Below are positions 33,480 through 44,776 of a stretch of DNA of 64,000 bases, piece by piece. The stretch covers positions 2,232,001 to 2,296,000 of the forward strand of contig CM074759.1 of assembly GCA_037355855.1 (NCBI GenBank). The letters are read 5' to 3'. Numbering within the stretch: the first letter of the stretch is position 1; each line of letters begins with the position of its first letter. A program made the translations under genes and the position numbers. The notes beneath the pieces are model-generated. The model ran no database searches. It had not been told where the DNA came from and worked only from the letters and a program-made list of their open reading frames with translations. This DNA comes from Pseudo-nitzschia pungens (taxonomy: Eukaryota > Bacillariophyta > Bacillariophyceae > Bacillariales > Bacillariaceae).

Positions 33480-34087
33480 TTTTTAAAATTTGAGTTTAAT
33501 CCAGATTACACTGTGAAGCAACTTAAGGATGAGGGTTATAGCCAGATCACAACCCATGTGATATTTGATATCAAGTTGGGAAGTCTTACAAGGAAGGCTA
33601 GGCTTGTTGCTGATCAGCACCAAGAAGTCAAGGCCACAGCCAAGGAGCATACCTTCAGTGGTGTTCCTAGCAGGGATTTGGTTTGGATATTCTTTCTGCT
33701 GGCAGCTCTGAATGGATAGCTGTACTCTCTGCTGATATCCAGAATGCCTACCTGACTGCACCAATCAAGAAGAAGTATTATTTGGTGGCAACAGCTGAGG
33801 ATGGATTCCCCCCTCATTTGGTTGGGCAAGTATGCGAGATTGTGAGAGCTCTGTATTGACTGCTGGTTGTAGGCACTTCCTTTAGGTCCTAATTAACCAA
33901 GCATTTAAGGGAGCTAGGCTATCAACCATGCAAGGCAGATCTGGATGGCCACATGTGCATCAAGACCAGAAAAGATGGCTCCAGGTACTGGGCATATCTC
34001 ATTGCTTATGTGGATGATATTGTCTGTTGCAGAGAGGATCCCCAGAAGCAGCTGGAGAGTATAGAACAGCAATTTACCCTCAAGGAT
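33480..34087 (+). pseudogene. copia reverse transcriptase fragment
   Basis: In shifting frames: ITTHVIFDIKLGSLTRKARL, HTFSGVPSRD, a frameshift at about 33705, then the polymerase motif AYVDDIVCC and ESIEQQFTLKD, where the gypsy fragment cuts in. Confidence 0.85.
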
Positions 34088-34539
34088 TTATTGCTGCTCT
34101 ACTATCTTTTGCATCTGTTGTACCCTTGGATCGATTCGGTTGTATTCAATTCGGATCCATGTTTGTGTTGCTCTTTGCAGAGAACCGAACTGTTTTTGTT
34201 GTTGCTGCGTTTGCAGGCTGTGTTGCTGAGCACTCAACAGGAGTACTCCATCCTGTAGGTTCCTTCCCCTCTTTATCCGGGAGATCTCCTCCATGCATCA
34301 TCCCAGACAGTAGGGCTGTGCTGGCATCCAGTTCCCGGGGAGCTGCTGGAGGCAAGGTGATTGCTGGTTTGGTTGAAGCCGGGGGCTTCTTTGGCTTGGA
34401 GCCATTGGCAATTCAGGGGAGCCACACTAGTTCCCCATCGATGCTCCTTTCTGTTTGGCCACCGCGCGCTCCTTTCTGTTCGGCCACCATGCTCGGCGTG
34501 GTATTGCTCCTTGGCTGCTTCCAGTTGCAGCATTCATGT

Positions 34540-35476
34540 GGGCCTGGAAAGTTTCATTGCTGCCTGAAACGATTTGGGCATGAGTATGAAAGGACTCAGT
34601 TGTTTGGTTGTTGCTGGATCCTTTGTTGTAATTTTAGGAGAACTTGTTGTTTGGACATTCCGACCAATCATGGTTGTTTCTGGGGATCCTGCAAGGGTTA
34701 GACTTCTTCTTATTGTGCTTCCCTTTTCCAGAGTTTGAGTTGCGCTTTCAAGAGTTGTTATTGTTCAAACGTTTGTTTTGCTGTTTGTTGTGGTTCTTAT
34801 TGCTTTTCTTGTTAGCTTGTCTCTCGTGGCAGCTCATGTGGTCCACAATGAACTGGACTGTGGTGTTTGCTTGAATGCCACTGTGGATGATCCCATAGTT
34901 CTCAATCCATGCTGAGGGAAAGGAGTGGAGTAGGATAGTGAGCTTCTCTACTTGTGTGAGGGGAGTGCTGCTTCCTTCTAGTTTCTGAGTGTATTTCATG
35001 AGAATGAGAATTCAGTCGGCATGTTCTTTGCAGGTGACTGAGGGCGTCTTTTGGCATTTGGAGCTTTGAAGGTAGGTGTGCATGATGTCTCTAGCATCTT
35101 GAGCGTTGCAGTAGAGCTTGGTGAAGTCAAGAACTGCTTGTTCAAAGCCTCCTAACTCCTCCTGCTCGTTTTGGAATTCTGTTGGATCCAGGGGATCCCT
35201 GATCATGTCATTCCATTTGCTTTGGGCGTCTGTGGTAAGACATCGGCTGAAGTTTGTCAGGTATTTGTTGATTGGAAGCTGAAGGAGGATAGCTGTGTTT
35301 CTGAAGGACTCCTCCACAAAGAGTAGTTCCTCTAATCCCCCTGTTTTGGTGAAGAGTGGGACCTTCATGCTGTCAGTTTTGTCCTCGTTGACATTGTACA
35401 GCGTGAAGAGCTTAGGCTTGGTTTGATCAAAAGAGCTCTTGTGAGCAATAGGTGGGTCTCTGTACATTCCTGCCAT
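34540..35476 (-). pseudogene. gypsy family C gag, broken
   Basis: ATG at 35476 (MAGMYRDPPIAHKSSFDQTK) matches gag of the element at 59564. A stop at 35012 (HAD then stop) interrupts it, and the frame resumes at MKYTQKLEGSSTPL (34999), followed by HSFPSAWIENYGIIHSGIQ, a Lys/Asn-rich region, and a CxxxxxNxHxWxxC knuckle variant. The downstream CTCCCCTGAATT stop context is conserved with the intact copy. Confidence 0.8.
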
Positions 35477-35611
35477 GGTTGAGAGGGAGTTTGTTGAAGA
35501 AAAGGAGCTTGTTGGAGGGTATTGGTGCCTCTGTTGTTGAGGCTATCAATGGTTTTAGTTGGATTCAGTACGGAATTCTACTGTTCCTACGTAAAAGGGG
35601 ACAGTAATTAC

Positions 35612-35920
35612 TGTGTAACACTCTAAGGTAGAAATTTGGAGTAGTATGAATAATTGTGTGTTATTTCACTTTACGAGATGGGATTTAAATTAAAGAGGGG
35701 AAATAATGAGCGATGATGTCATCGCAATCTCCTCATATAATCTACATCCTTGTATATAACATATATTCAGCATGTAACCTTAATTGTACAATCGCTCTCC
35801 CCTGCATGCCTGTTTATACATACCGGATATCCATGTATGGATACCTTTATATTTGATTCGCATGTGGGATTTGATTAATTATTAATCCGTAACACTACTA
35901 GCCTATGCTAGCATGTTACA
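35612..35920 (-). repeat. 5' LTR of truncated gypsy family C element
   Basis: About 309 bp. On the minus strand it runs TGTAACATGCTAGC...GTGTTACACA and is followed by GTAATTACTG as in the copy at 59124-59449. Confidence 0.8.
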
Positions 35921-35929
35921 GTACCAAAG

Positions 35930-37098
35930 CTCTATCTTCATGCTTACATCAGTCAATTTGTGATTGATGGTGATACTATTCCCAAGTGGGCTGTTTCCTC
36001 AGAGAAGTATACAAAGAAAGCAGTGGATGCAGTGGAACAGGAGCTTGGAACTAACAAGTATGGCTACAAGCACCTACCAAAGAAAGACACACTCCACTTA
36101 CCTCTGATTACAGGCCAGAGATTGATTTGACTTAGGAACTGGATCCCCAGATGCAGAACTACTACTACCAAGGCCTCATTTGAGTGCTCAGATGGCTCCA
36201 TGAGCTTGGCCGGTTGGATCTGATTATGCCGGTGTCCATAATGTCTAGGTATTTGGCTCAAGCCCAGACTGGTCACTTGAATCAGCTATTCCATATGTTT
36301 AGATATATCAAGCACCACAGCAGGTCCAGGCTAGTGTTTGATGACAGCGTCCCTTATGTGGATGAATCCAGCTTCACTCAGTGTGATTGAAGTGAGTTCT
36401 ATCCAGGCGCTAAGAAAGTGATCCCATGGGATGCACCTGAAGTGCTGGTGCCATACCCCGGGTCTACTAGTAGTGTTTACGGTAGTAGTGATATGCACAT
36501 TGTAATTGTGAGCTATTAGATCATTAGTGAGGTTATTGGACGTGCTCTCTCGTGGAGCACTGAGTGATTGATTAGCAAGCCCTGCTGGGTCAGCTCATTG
36601 CCGTTCGGTGCACGGCAGCTGGGCAAGGCTGTTATTGTGAGCTGTTTTCTTGATGCTGATCATGCTGGCTGTAAAGCCACAAGGAGATCACATACTGGAA
36701 TCATTATATTCCTGAACAATTCCCCCATCCTGTGGTTCAGCAAGCGACAGACCGTTGTGGAGACTTCTACCTTTGCCTCTGAGATTGTGGCTATGAGAAT
36801 TGCCATTGAACTGATTGAAGGTCTCAGGTATAAGCTCCAGATGATGGGTGTGCCCATTGAAGGACCTACCAATGTGTACTGTGATAATGATTTGGTTGTC
36901 AAGAATGTTACCAGACTGGGAAGTCCATGCAATAAAAAGCACAACAGTGTTGCCTACCACAAGGCTCAGGAGGCCATTGTTGCTGCTGGGACAATTGGTG
37001 TCACAAAGGAACCAGGAGAGAGCAAAATTGCAGATCTATTCACCAAGTTGCTCAATGGTCCCACGATGAAAGGCCATTGTGAGCATTGCATGTGGTAG
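35930..37098 (+). pseudogene. copia RT C-terminus and RNase H, interrupted
   Basis: It continues the copia polyprotein right of the gypsy insertion: KLYLHAYISQFVIDGDTIPK, SEKYTKKAVDAVEQELGT, LGRLDLIMPVSIMSRYLAQA. The solo LTR interrupts it, then it resumes CFLDADHAGCKATRRSHTG, ILWFSKRQTVVETSTFASEI, TNVYCDNDLVVKN, ending IADLFTKLL...HCEHCMW and stop. RNase H catalytic Asp residues (DADHAG, YCDN) are present. Internal TGA/TAG codons occur at about 36131, 36180 and 36388. Confidence 0.88.
36449..36617. mobile_element. Diverged solo LTR of gypsy family B
   Basis: A 169-bp block running TGCCATACCCCGGG...GGTGCACGGCA with perfect GCTGG duplications on both sides, inserted in copia RNase H. Its middle differs clearly from the LTRs at 50564 and 56197, so it is older. 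Confidence 0.92.
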
Positions 37099-37131
37099 CT
37101 CCTAGCTGCATTTTTGGGGTACTTTGATCCC

Positions 37132-38346
37132 TGACAAGTAGCTTGGATGCAGTTGATTTTATGCATGTGGGAGTTCCAGGGACTATAATGTGAATCAATA
37201 ATAGGCTGATCCTTCCCTCTTGTATGTGACAAGGAATGCAATTACAGGGCAAAATGTCCTCCAGTTGCTGGGCAAAACGTCCAAACCCCCTTTTTCCTTT
37301 TTGTTAAAAGATCAGCCAGGCCTCTGATGGGAGCTGCAATATTTGATGCAGTTTGTTCTGAAACAAGTTACATGGAAGCATTCCTGAATTGTATTATGAT
37401 CCATCCAAGTATCCTAGTACAGCAGGTATGGGCACTGGAGTCTCCCTGGGAGTATCAGTTTTCAGGGACTGTCCTAGTGGCTCAGTACAGGAACTAGTAT
37501 GAATCATGGGGACTGTGAAAATATTCAAGATGCTATGGACTTTGCTAAGACTCCTGTGTAGGGATATATACTGGGGCTACGGGTATCAGCCTCCAGTAAA
37601 ATTTCTATAAGGTGCTAGGCTGCAGGCTTAGCAACAGGCTTATCAACAGGCTTAGTAGCAACAGGCTTATTCCAAGGTGCTATGGGGTGCTAACTCCAAG
37701 TGACCAGGGTTCTCAAGTACAGTTTGTAGTACCAGTTTCAAGAACCCAGGTATAACACCGCTAGCACACTGTAGCATAGTGCTACAGGGTTAAGGCTGGA
37801 TGCTACACACTGTAGCATGGTGCTACAGGGTTAAAGTTGCTACTGTATGCAAGATACTGGGTATGCTACCATCCAATACAATCGGGGTATGATCATTGTG
37901 TGCAATAAGTACAATCATTGAATACCCAGCCCCTGCAATAAACACGTGAGCAAGTTAGTAAGCATGCTAGCATGCTAGCAAGTATGCTAGCATAACGCAC
38001 CACAATTGAATTACTTGCTAAACGCTACTCCACTAAATGTTACTCCATATGCTATGCTATTCTGTACACTACAATACTGAACCTACAGAGCTGTACAGCA
38101 CAGCGCTATATGAGCTTTGAGCTGAGCTCCCTCCATTCTTGTCTTAACTACCTTTAAACTAAATGCTCCATCATGCCCTCCAATACAACCAATTCCTTTG
38201 TACCTCTAGTAGGGATGTATCTTGTAGTAGTAACTAAGTGTATGCAACAGCACTTGAACAGTATAGTCTCACTATTTGCCAGCACTTGGTGTGCTGCTGT
38301 TGTTACTGTTATGCCTCTCCTATTGCTGACAAGCAAGATCATTACA
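37132..38346 (+). repeat. 3' LTR of copia element
   Basis: It starts TGACAAGTAG after the purine/CCC border and ends about ...GATCATTACA (right border inferred by comparison with ATATCAACGCA in the other copia LTR). It has a CAACAGGCTTA repeat at 37625-37670 and two CACACTGTAGCAT-CAGGGTTAA repeats at about 37755-37835. Confidence 0.7.
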
Positions 38347-38770
38347 AAAACTTGAAAATCACATAAAAATCACTCATATCACTGCACTCGTAAGAACAAA
38401 CGTGTTCACTTCGTTCAGATTGATGAGATTGATTGATTGATTCATTCATTCATTCTTTCATTCGTGAACAACCAAAAGGTCTCAAAAAATCGTGGCCAAT
38501 CATTATTATCAATTTTTTCCCATCCTGCGATCATACTACTGCATTCACAGTCGCGTTCATTTCACGCAATGTGTGATGGCTAGCGATTGGGCACGCAGCG
38601 AAATAACGTAACGAAATTTCGCTTTCGTTACGCAGATTCTTACGTTTTGCACCTATGTGCGAAATTTTGCATCTTTTGCACTTTTGCACTTATAACGGAT
38701 GACAGACAGACGACGGACGACAGACAGACACCAGACGTTTCAGTTAATCCACAGAATAGCAACTTATCCT

Positions 38771-40290
38771 GATATCTGAGTGAATCTGGTTCATATTTGT
38801 AGGATTCCAGTGTGAATATTCCTCAACATATGCATGGGCAAGAGTATTGAAAAAGAAGTATTGAAAAATCATTGATAGTTTAGATGTCAACACTGATTAA
38901 TGAACATTTGGTCCAGCACTGGAGAATTTACCAGAAAATATTGCCAAATCATATATCTGAGTGAATCTGGTTCATATTTGTAGGATTCCGGTGTGAATAT
39001 TCCTCAATATATGCATGGGCAAGAGTATTGAAAAAGAAGTATTGAAAAATCATTGATAGTTTAGATGTCAACACTGATTAATGAACATTTGGTCCAGCAC
39101 TGGAGAATTTACCAGAAAATATTGCCAAATCATATATCTGAGTGAATCTGGTTCATATTTGTAGGATTCCGGTGTGAATATTCCTCAATATATGCATGGG
39201 CAAGAGTATTGAAAAAGAAGTATTGAAAAATCATTGATAGTTTAGATGTCAACACTGATTAATGAACATTTGGTCCAGCACTGGAGAATTTACCAGAAAA
39301 TATTGCCAAATCATATATCTGAGTGAATCTGGTTCATATTTGTAGGATTCCGGTGTGAATATTCCTCAATATATGCATGGGCAAGAGTATTGAAAAAGAA
39401 GTATTGAAAAATCATTGATAGTTTACATGTCAACACTGATTAATGAATATTTGGTCTAGTACTGGAGAATTTACCAGAAAATATTGCCAAATCATATATC
39501 TGAGTGAATCTGGTCCTTAATTGTAGGATTCCAGTGTGAATATTCCTCAATCTTTGTATGTGGGAGACTATTTGAAAAGAAATATTACAAAATAATTGAT
39601 AGTCTAGATGTCACCACTCACTGATTAATACTTTGGCCCTTTACTGGAGAATGTGGTAGAGAATTCCACCACATCCAATATCTCACTGGATCTGGCCCTA
39701 ATCTGTAGGATTCCAGTGTGCATATTCCTCAATCTATGTATGGGAAACAGTATTCAAAAAGAAGCATTCAAAAATCATTGATAGTTTGGATGTCACCATT
39801 CACTAATGAATATTTGGTCTAGTACTGTAGAATTTGCTAGAAAAATACTGTCAGTCAAATCATAGATCTGAATTAATCTGGCCTGTATTTCCCGGATTCC
39901 AGTATGAATATTCCTCAATCTATGCACAGACAAGAGTATTGAAAAAGAAGCATTCAAAAATCATTGATAGTTTGGATGTGAATATTGATTAATCAATACT
40001 GAGCCCACTACTAGAGAATCTGCTACTAGAATATTCTATCAGATGAAAGATGTGCGTGAATCTAATCAACATTTGCATGATTCCAGTGCAAATATTCCTC
40101 AACCTATACATGAGGGAGCCTATTTGGAATGAAGTATTCAAAAATGATTGATAGTTTAGATATCAACACTGATTGATTAATATTGGCCCAGTACTGAGGA
40201 ATTCACTAAATAATATTGTCAAATCAAAAATCTGAGTGACACTGGTTCATATTAGTTTGATTCTGAATTTTCCTCAACCTCTGCACGGGC
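38771..40290. repeat. 181-bp tandem satellite inside the hAT-type element
   Basis: About eight units. Anchor motif TTGCCAAATC recurs at 38941, 39122, 39303 and 39484, exactly 181 bp apart. The first four to five units are nearly identical and those toward the right are progressively diverged. No coding frame persists across units. Confidence 0.92.
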
Positions 40291-40384
40291 AAGCTCCCCT
40301 AAAAGTAGCAAGAGTTTAACTGTCAGCCCTTAAAGATTAACCTAGCAGCATATGGAAAAACATTTCTCCAAAAACAAAACCATT

Positions 40385-40450
40385 CCAGCATCAGGATTGG
40401 AACCCATGACCACCTTGTTACCTATACCGCTAACCCACCAAACTTCTGAC
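40385..40450 (-). other. tRNA-like motif with A-box and B-box
   Basis: On the minus strand TGGGTTAGCGG (40438-40428) fits a Pol III A-box and GGTTCCAATCC (40404-40394) a B-box. The spacing is short and no anticodon arm can be folded, so this is a tRNA-derived relic or chance, not a functional tRNA. Confidence 0.3.
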
Positions 40451-40615
40451 AATGGTGCTAGTACAATATATATATACAGTAATCTTTTATTTGTATGTAT
40501 TATATGGCACTATCAGGCCCAACATTATGATTATATACCATGGGTAATGGGTACATACCCAAGCATACCATATAGTAGTACTATACTATCTACAGGGAAC
40601 GTCCAAAAACTGGTT

Positions 40616-40820
40616 CGCGACCCCTCAGGAGAATTTATTTGGGGGGTCGCGTTTATACTTTACCCTTATCCAGCACCTCACCTGCTGCTACTGTTCATGC
40701 TCTCGTTAGTCTCTCCATTACTGATGAGCAACACTATCTTTCTATTGTCAAACAACCCCCCTTCCCCCATTCTTGGGGGGGTGGGGGAGCTGAGCTCCCC
40801 CTTAGGGGGCTGCGCCCCCT
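40616..40820. repeat. Cluster of GC-rich perfect hairpins near the hAT right end
   Basis: Three inverted repeats lie in 205 bp: CGCGACCCC/GGGGTCGCG (40616-40651), GGGGGAGCTGAGCTCCCCC (40783-40801) and AGGGGGCTGCGCCCCCT (40804-40820). Confidence 0.85.
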
Positions 40821-41141
40821 TTCCGTTTTGCCCCTTTAAAACGTAACGAAAAAACTGCGAAATTTCGTTTTGCTCTCAAAAAGCAAAACGTGCCCAATCG
40901 CTAGTGATGGCTGAGATTGCAGAAAAGAAATCTTCGAACGAAAACCATCACGACATCAGAACCAGGGGCTGATTAGGACTGAAAAAAATAAGAAAAACAT
41001 CAAACCAGGGGACCGGCCTGTATTTTCATTTTCATCTCCTCCTCGACAGACAATCATTCATCAAGGAAAGCTGAAGTCGTATTTAAACTTCAGAGAAACG
41101 TGCTCCACAAGGCAAAATAATACTTCGTACATAGTTGTAAA

Positions 41142-42566
41142 ATGGTGTCCGAACAAGATTCAAAGTGTTTGATAGAGGCTGATCCTACGAAGGGCATTAA
41201 GGTGAATGCGGGTGATGTCGCTAAAGCCTATCGAAACGAAATCAAGGCACGAGTTGAAGCTTTGAAGAAAGAGGGTTTTGGTGAGTTTCCAACCAGCGAT
41301 AGAGTTGTTTTCGATTTGTGAATACGGAACTACGGAAGAAGTTTTCAACATTTTACGGGGTGATGTGTTTCCTCAGGAAGAAATAAGCGATTTTTCGTTT
41401 TGAATTAATATCCTCATGGAGTAATGCATCTTTTATCGCACCATTTATCAAACATAGAGGCACCTCTTCTGGTGGGTCTGTTGGCGAATAAAGACCCTGC
41501 TGCTCGGAAATACGCCGAATGGACTGGCAAGGCCTGTCAGGCCGATGGATTACGCTACGAGTTGAGAGTTCTAGATGATCCGATCGACGTAGAGGCTGCG
41601 TTGATTGACGCAAATGATGATCCGCGTGTACATGGTATAATTGTGTATTATCCAATCTTTGGACAACAGGAATCATTTTCCGGAGAGTCGCAGGATGATT
41701 ACCTCCGTGACACTGTCAGTCACAAATGCGACGTGGAGGGACTATGTCATTTATACAGAACCAATCTATACCGTAATGTCAGATTCCTCGATTATCCGGC
41801 AAACAACCAAAAATGTCTTCTTCCATGCACGGCTTTGAGTACCCTTAAAATCATAGAGGCATGTCCGGGTACTTATGACATGACAAAATCGGTGGGTAAA
41901 AAATTAGAGGGAAAGACCGTCACTGTTATTAATCGGAGCGAAATTGTTGGAAGACCCCTTGCGGCTATGCTTGCAAACGACGGTGCAGTCGTCTATTCCA
42001 TTGATATCAATAGCATTTACATGTTTCGAGACGGTCGTTTACACCCCTGTGGAGAAGATGTAACTCCCGAATCTTGCGTGAGAAAGGTAGGTTATTAGGA
42101 GGAGTTCGACGGGAAAAATACTATTGCCATTGCATCATTTCAGTGCATCATTTGAGTTGGTCACGTCTCACTTTGTTTTTTACGTTTCATTATCAATGAT
42201 TGCTGTTACGATCCCCGCTAGTCTTCGATTGTTGTGACAGGCGTTCCCACCAAAAACTATAAGCTTCCCACGGAATGGATCAATCCAAATACGACTGTTG
42301 TCAACGTTGCGTCGTTCAAAAATGTTGACGAAGAGGAGTTGCTAAAGATTCCAGGTGTTGTCTACGTACCTCTTGTTGGAAAGGTTACCGTTGCCATGCT
42401 GTTGCGGAACTTGATGAGATTGTATGAACAGTTCCATGCCCCCAACGTTAAATCTTCCATTAGCAATCGCAGCGAAGGTTCTACTTCTGTTTGGAGCATT
42501 GGACTGCAGGCCTATAGCGCCGTTGTATTGACTGCTATCCTGGCAATGCAACTACTGAAGAAGTAA
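41142..42566 (+). CDS. Methylenetetrahydrofolate dehydrogenase, MTD1 type, with hydrophobic tail
   Basis: Three exons: 41142..41280, 41458..42086 and 42222..42566 (introns 177 and 135 bp; donors GTGAGT and GTAGGT), giving 370 residues. It matches the monofunctional MTD1-type enzyme known from yeast, which oxidises 5,10-methylene-THF to 5,10-methenyl-THF with NAD. Motifs are LLVGLLANKDPAARKYAEWT, HGIIVYYPIFG, KCDVEGLCHLY, LPCTALSTLKI, the Rossmann segment VINRSEIVGRPLAAMLANDG, VVTGVPTKNYKLPTEWI and VGKVTVAMLLRNLMRLY. Unusually, the protein continues past the domain with a polar linker and IGLQAYSAVVLTAILAMQLL-KK, a strong candidate tail anchor. The ATG at 41142 is preceded by TTGTAAA and followed by a plausible N-terminus. 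Confidence 0.9.
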
Positions 42567-43353
42567 AACCACTGGCCAATGAGCTCTTTTTTGTCGTTGG
42601 GTAATGGGATTTCTTTGGTAGGTAAAGGAAAAAACGTAATATGCGTTGCTGTTTCTGGGGCCTGAAATACGTACAGCTATCCTTTCTTCCGACCTACATA
42701 AGCATTAACTTTTACCCATCGACTTCTTCAAAGTAATACTTTCTAAACAACCCCATACCGAATCAAGCGGTCGTTTGTTTTTTGTTGCACAATCGTTCAC
42801 CGCGCGTAGATCCAAATCCTCTCATACCTGATAACTCAATCCGCTTCGAAAACAGTAACATTTGGATAACATAGAAAATGTGTGTTGCTTTAATTAGAGG
42901 GGATTTTGAAAGGAGCTAAATCTATCGAACGTTGACGGGATGAAATACGAAGCACAATACGTGTAACAGTTTTTGAGGTACAAGTAGTTTTCGAAGGCTG
43001 CAACTTGTCTGCCATCTTCGAACGGGAGATGTTTTCGTGGCATCGTTCCTGTGCATTGGTAAGTCAGATCTCACGGGTGTCTTTGGGCGATCGTGTTGTA
43101 TTGAACCACAAAAAACAACGTTACACAATTCGAACCTACTGAGAGTATCGCGCAAACGTATGGAGATCAACTAGATCATCTCTTCTGTTATCGCGACTTC
43201 TTCCCGTGATTCGGATTGTCGGACTACTGGTATTATGCAAGTCTCCAACATTGAGAAACTGAACTGTCCGGATTGTGTCTTTTCTATGGTTTTTTAGATG
43301 GGGGAAAAGGTGACTAATGTCAAAGGTTGCAGGTACTTTATAACGGGGTTTTC
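42567..43353. other. Convergent intergenic region, no gene recognised
   Basis: 3' flanks of the dehydrogenase and eL36 genes. No motif or repeat was recognised. Confidence 0.55.
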
Positions 43354-43805
43354 TTAGTTGGCACCGGCTTGACGGGCTCGCATCTTGGAGTTCAACTCCT
43401 TAATATCTTCTCTCTTTGCCAAGGCACGCTTGTGGGAACCAAGACGTCTCTTGGCAAATTTGTAAATACGCTTATCGGCAGCAGCTCCTCCAGTCTTGAT
43501 CATATCCAGAATTCTGCGTTCGTAAGGTGCAAGTCCGACAACCTCACGAGCGAGCTCTCTGATCATGATAGTTCTCTTGCTGGAGGCCTGTTGAAAAGAA
43601 TTTGACGAGAAAGAAGACGGATACGTAAGTGACTGTACGGTAATCGACGAGCTACAATTGCAAGAGTTCAGCGACACCAAACTCGGGCGACGGACATCTC
43701 ATGAGCTATACGTACCCCTTTTCGGTGCGAAGGCTTGACCTTCTTGGGTCTTTCGGTCGTAACGTGACCAGCGTTAGCTCCCTTTGCGTACCCTGAACGT
43801 GCCAT
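43354..43805 (-). CDS. RPL36: 60S ribosomal protein eL36
   Basis: Two exons: 43805..43716 (30 codons) and 43587..43354, with a 128-bp intron (GTACGT...CAG), phase 0; the product is 107 residues. The start [15 protein letters not shown] and the core [40 protein letters not shown] are diagnostic of eL36, a large-subunit ribosomal protein near the peptide exit region. Length fits the family. It is divergent to eL34. Confidence 0.95.
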
Positions 43806-44437
43806 CTTGATATTAATCTGTTTGAACTAATTGAATTAATTGATCTCGTGTAATCGACGACAGTTATTCGGTGCTATTACCCTATGGCCATGAGTGTAGA
43901 ACAGGTTTCGTACTAGTATTCGACCTGATGGAAACGACAAGCATTTCGGTCAAAGGCCTTCAAACTTACGAAGGACGGACGATCAAGTAGATCTTACGAC
44001 ACTCGTAGTACCAGACACTTACCTCCTCTACTACAAAACCACAATCGCGTAAGTTCGCGCGATACAATTTTATGCGTCCTACCGCATACTAAACTGAAAA
44101 TTGGCTGTCATCCTTGTCTAGAAGTTGGCTGTCGACAAGACCCGTTGCTCCCTATCGTACGGTACAAAATTTATTTGTCAGGACAGGTAAGGATATCCAC
44201 CATGGAGGACGCGACAAACGACAGCATTGAAAACTTGGGTTGTTCCTGCAGTATATGACTACCTCGACAATGATTGACGAAGAGGATCCGTGCGATGTTG
44301 TTCTGGACGCCAAGCGCTTGCTATGTGTGTTCAAGAAAGCTCGACCCCCGACGGCCTCTCTTACCGGTTCCAAATTTTGTTGTTGTCTTCGCTTCACCTG
44401 CAGTTCAATTCTCGTAACTTAATTTTATCTGATAAAC
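43806..44437. promoter_or_regulatory. Shared spacer between divergent ribosomal protein genes
   Basis: 632 bp between the eL36 and eL34 start codons must hold both promoters. A possible 5'-UTR intron of eL34 ends near 44401 (pyrimidine-rich tract then CAG). No coding exon was recognised. Confidence 0.45.
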
Positions 44438-44776
44438 ATGGGTGATTCACGTTGGACTCGAGTAGGACGCCATTCCTACAACACTCGGCAGCACAAGGCT
44501 CGCCCCGTCAGAACTCCTGGTGGCAAGCTGAAGGCACAACGCGTATACAAGACCACCAGCGGACCCAAATGCAGTGACTGCAAAGCAACTTTGCAGGGAA
44601 TTAAGCACGTCAAGTCTAGTCAATACGCTTCCTTGAAGAAGAGAGAACGAACTGTCTCTCGTGCCTACGGAGGTTCCGCCTGTGCCGGATGTGTCAAGCA
44701 ACGAATCATGAGAGCCTTTTTGTTGGAAGAACAAAAGAAGGTGAAGAAGATTTTGGCAGAGCAACCAAAGAAATAA
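44438..44776 (+). CDS. RPL34: 60S ribosomal protein eL34
   Basis: A 112-residue single-exon frame. RHSYNTRQHKARPVRTPGGK, PKCSDCKATLQGI and RTVSRAYGGSACAGCVKQRI, RAFLLEEQKKVKKI are the eL34 signature, with the two CxxC zinc pairs of the family. The N-terminal MGDSRWTRVG differs from the usual family start (basic, ending RRRHSYNT), so a short upstream exon replacing these residues cannot be excluded. The ATG context is gataaacATGG. Confidence 0.95.
   Translation: MGDSRWTRVGRHSYNTRQHKARPVRTPGGKLKAQRVYKTTSGPKCSDCKATLQGIKHVKSSQYASLKKRERTVSRAYGGSACAGCVKQRIMRAFLLEEQKKVKKILAEQPKK

Larger units (their letters stand above)
34088..35920 (-). mobile_element. Truncated gypsy family C element (LTR plus gag)
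   Basis: Minus-strand insertion in copia reverse transcriptase. It carries a 5' LTR (35612-35920), a leader starting GTAATTACTG, and gag, and is then cut off soon after the gag-pol boundary. The rest of pol and the 3' LTR are missing. Confidence 0.85.
33480..38346 (+). mobile_element. Decayed Ty1/copia element with 3' LTR, 5'-truncated
   Basis: It begins abruptly within reverse transcriptase and runs through RNase H to a 3' LTR. It is interrupted by a gypsy fragment (34088-35920, minus) and a solo gypsy LTR (36449-36617). Several frameshifts and stops show it is dead. The border GGGGTACTTTGATCCC|TGACA before the LTR is shared with the copia element at 14502-24535. Confidence 0.85.
38581..40903. 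mobile_element. Non-autonomous DNA transposon with hAT-type ends
   Basis: The terminal inverted repeats TAGCGATTGGGCACG (38581) and CGTGCCCAATCGCTA (ending 40903) are perfect over 15 bp. The element is flanked by the perfect 8-bp duplication GTGATGGC (38573-38580, 40904-40911). An 8-bp duplication and a TAGNG terminus are hallmarks of the hAT superfamily. The 2.3-kb interior has no transposase. It contains a 181-bp satellite, subterminal hairpins and a tRNA-like motif. Confidence 0.9.

Noticed and set aside
38771..40290. CRISPR-like or coding explanation for the 181-bp repeats
   Set aside because: Units are head to tail with no spacers, and no frame stays open across units; it is a satellite.
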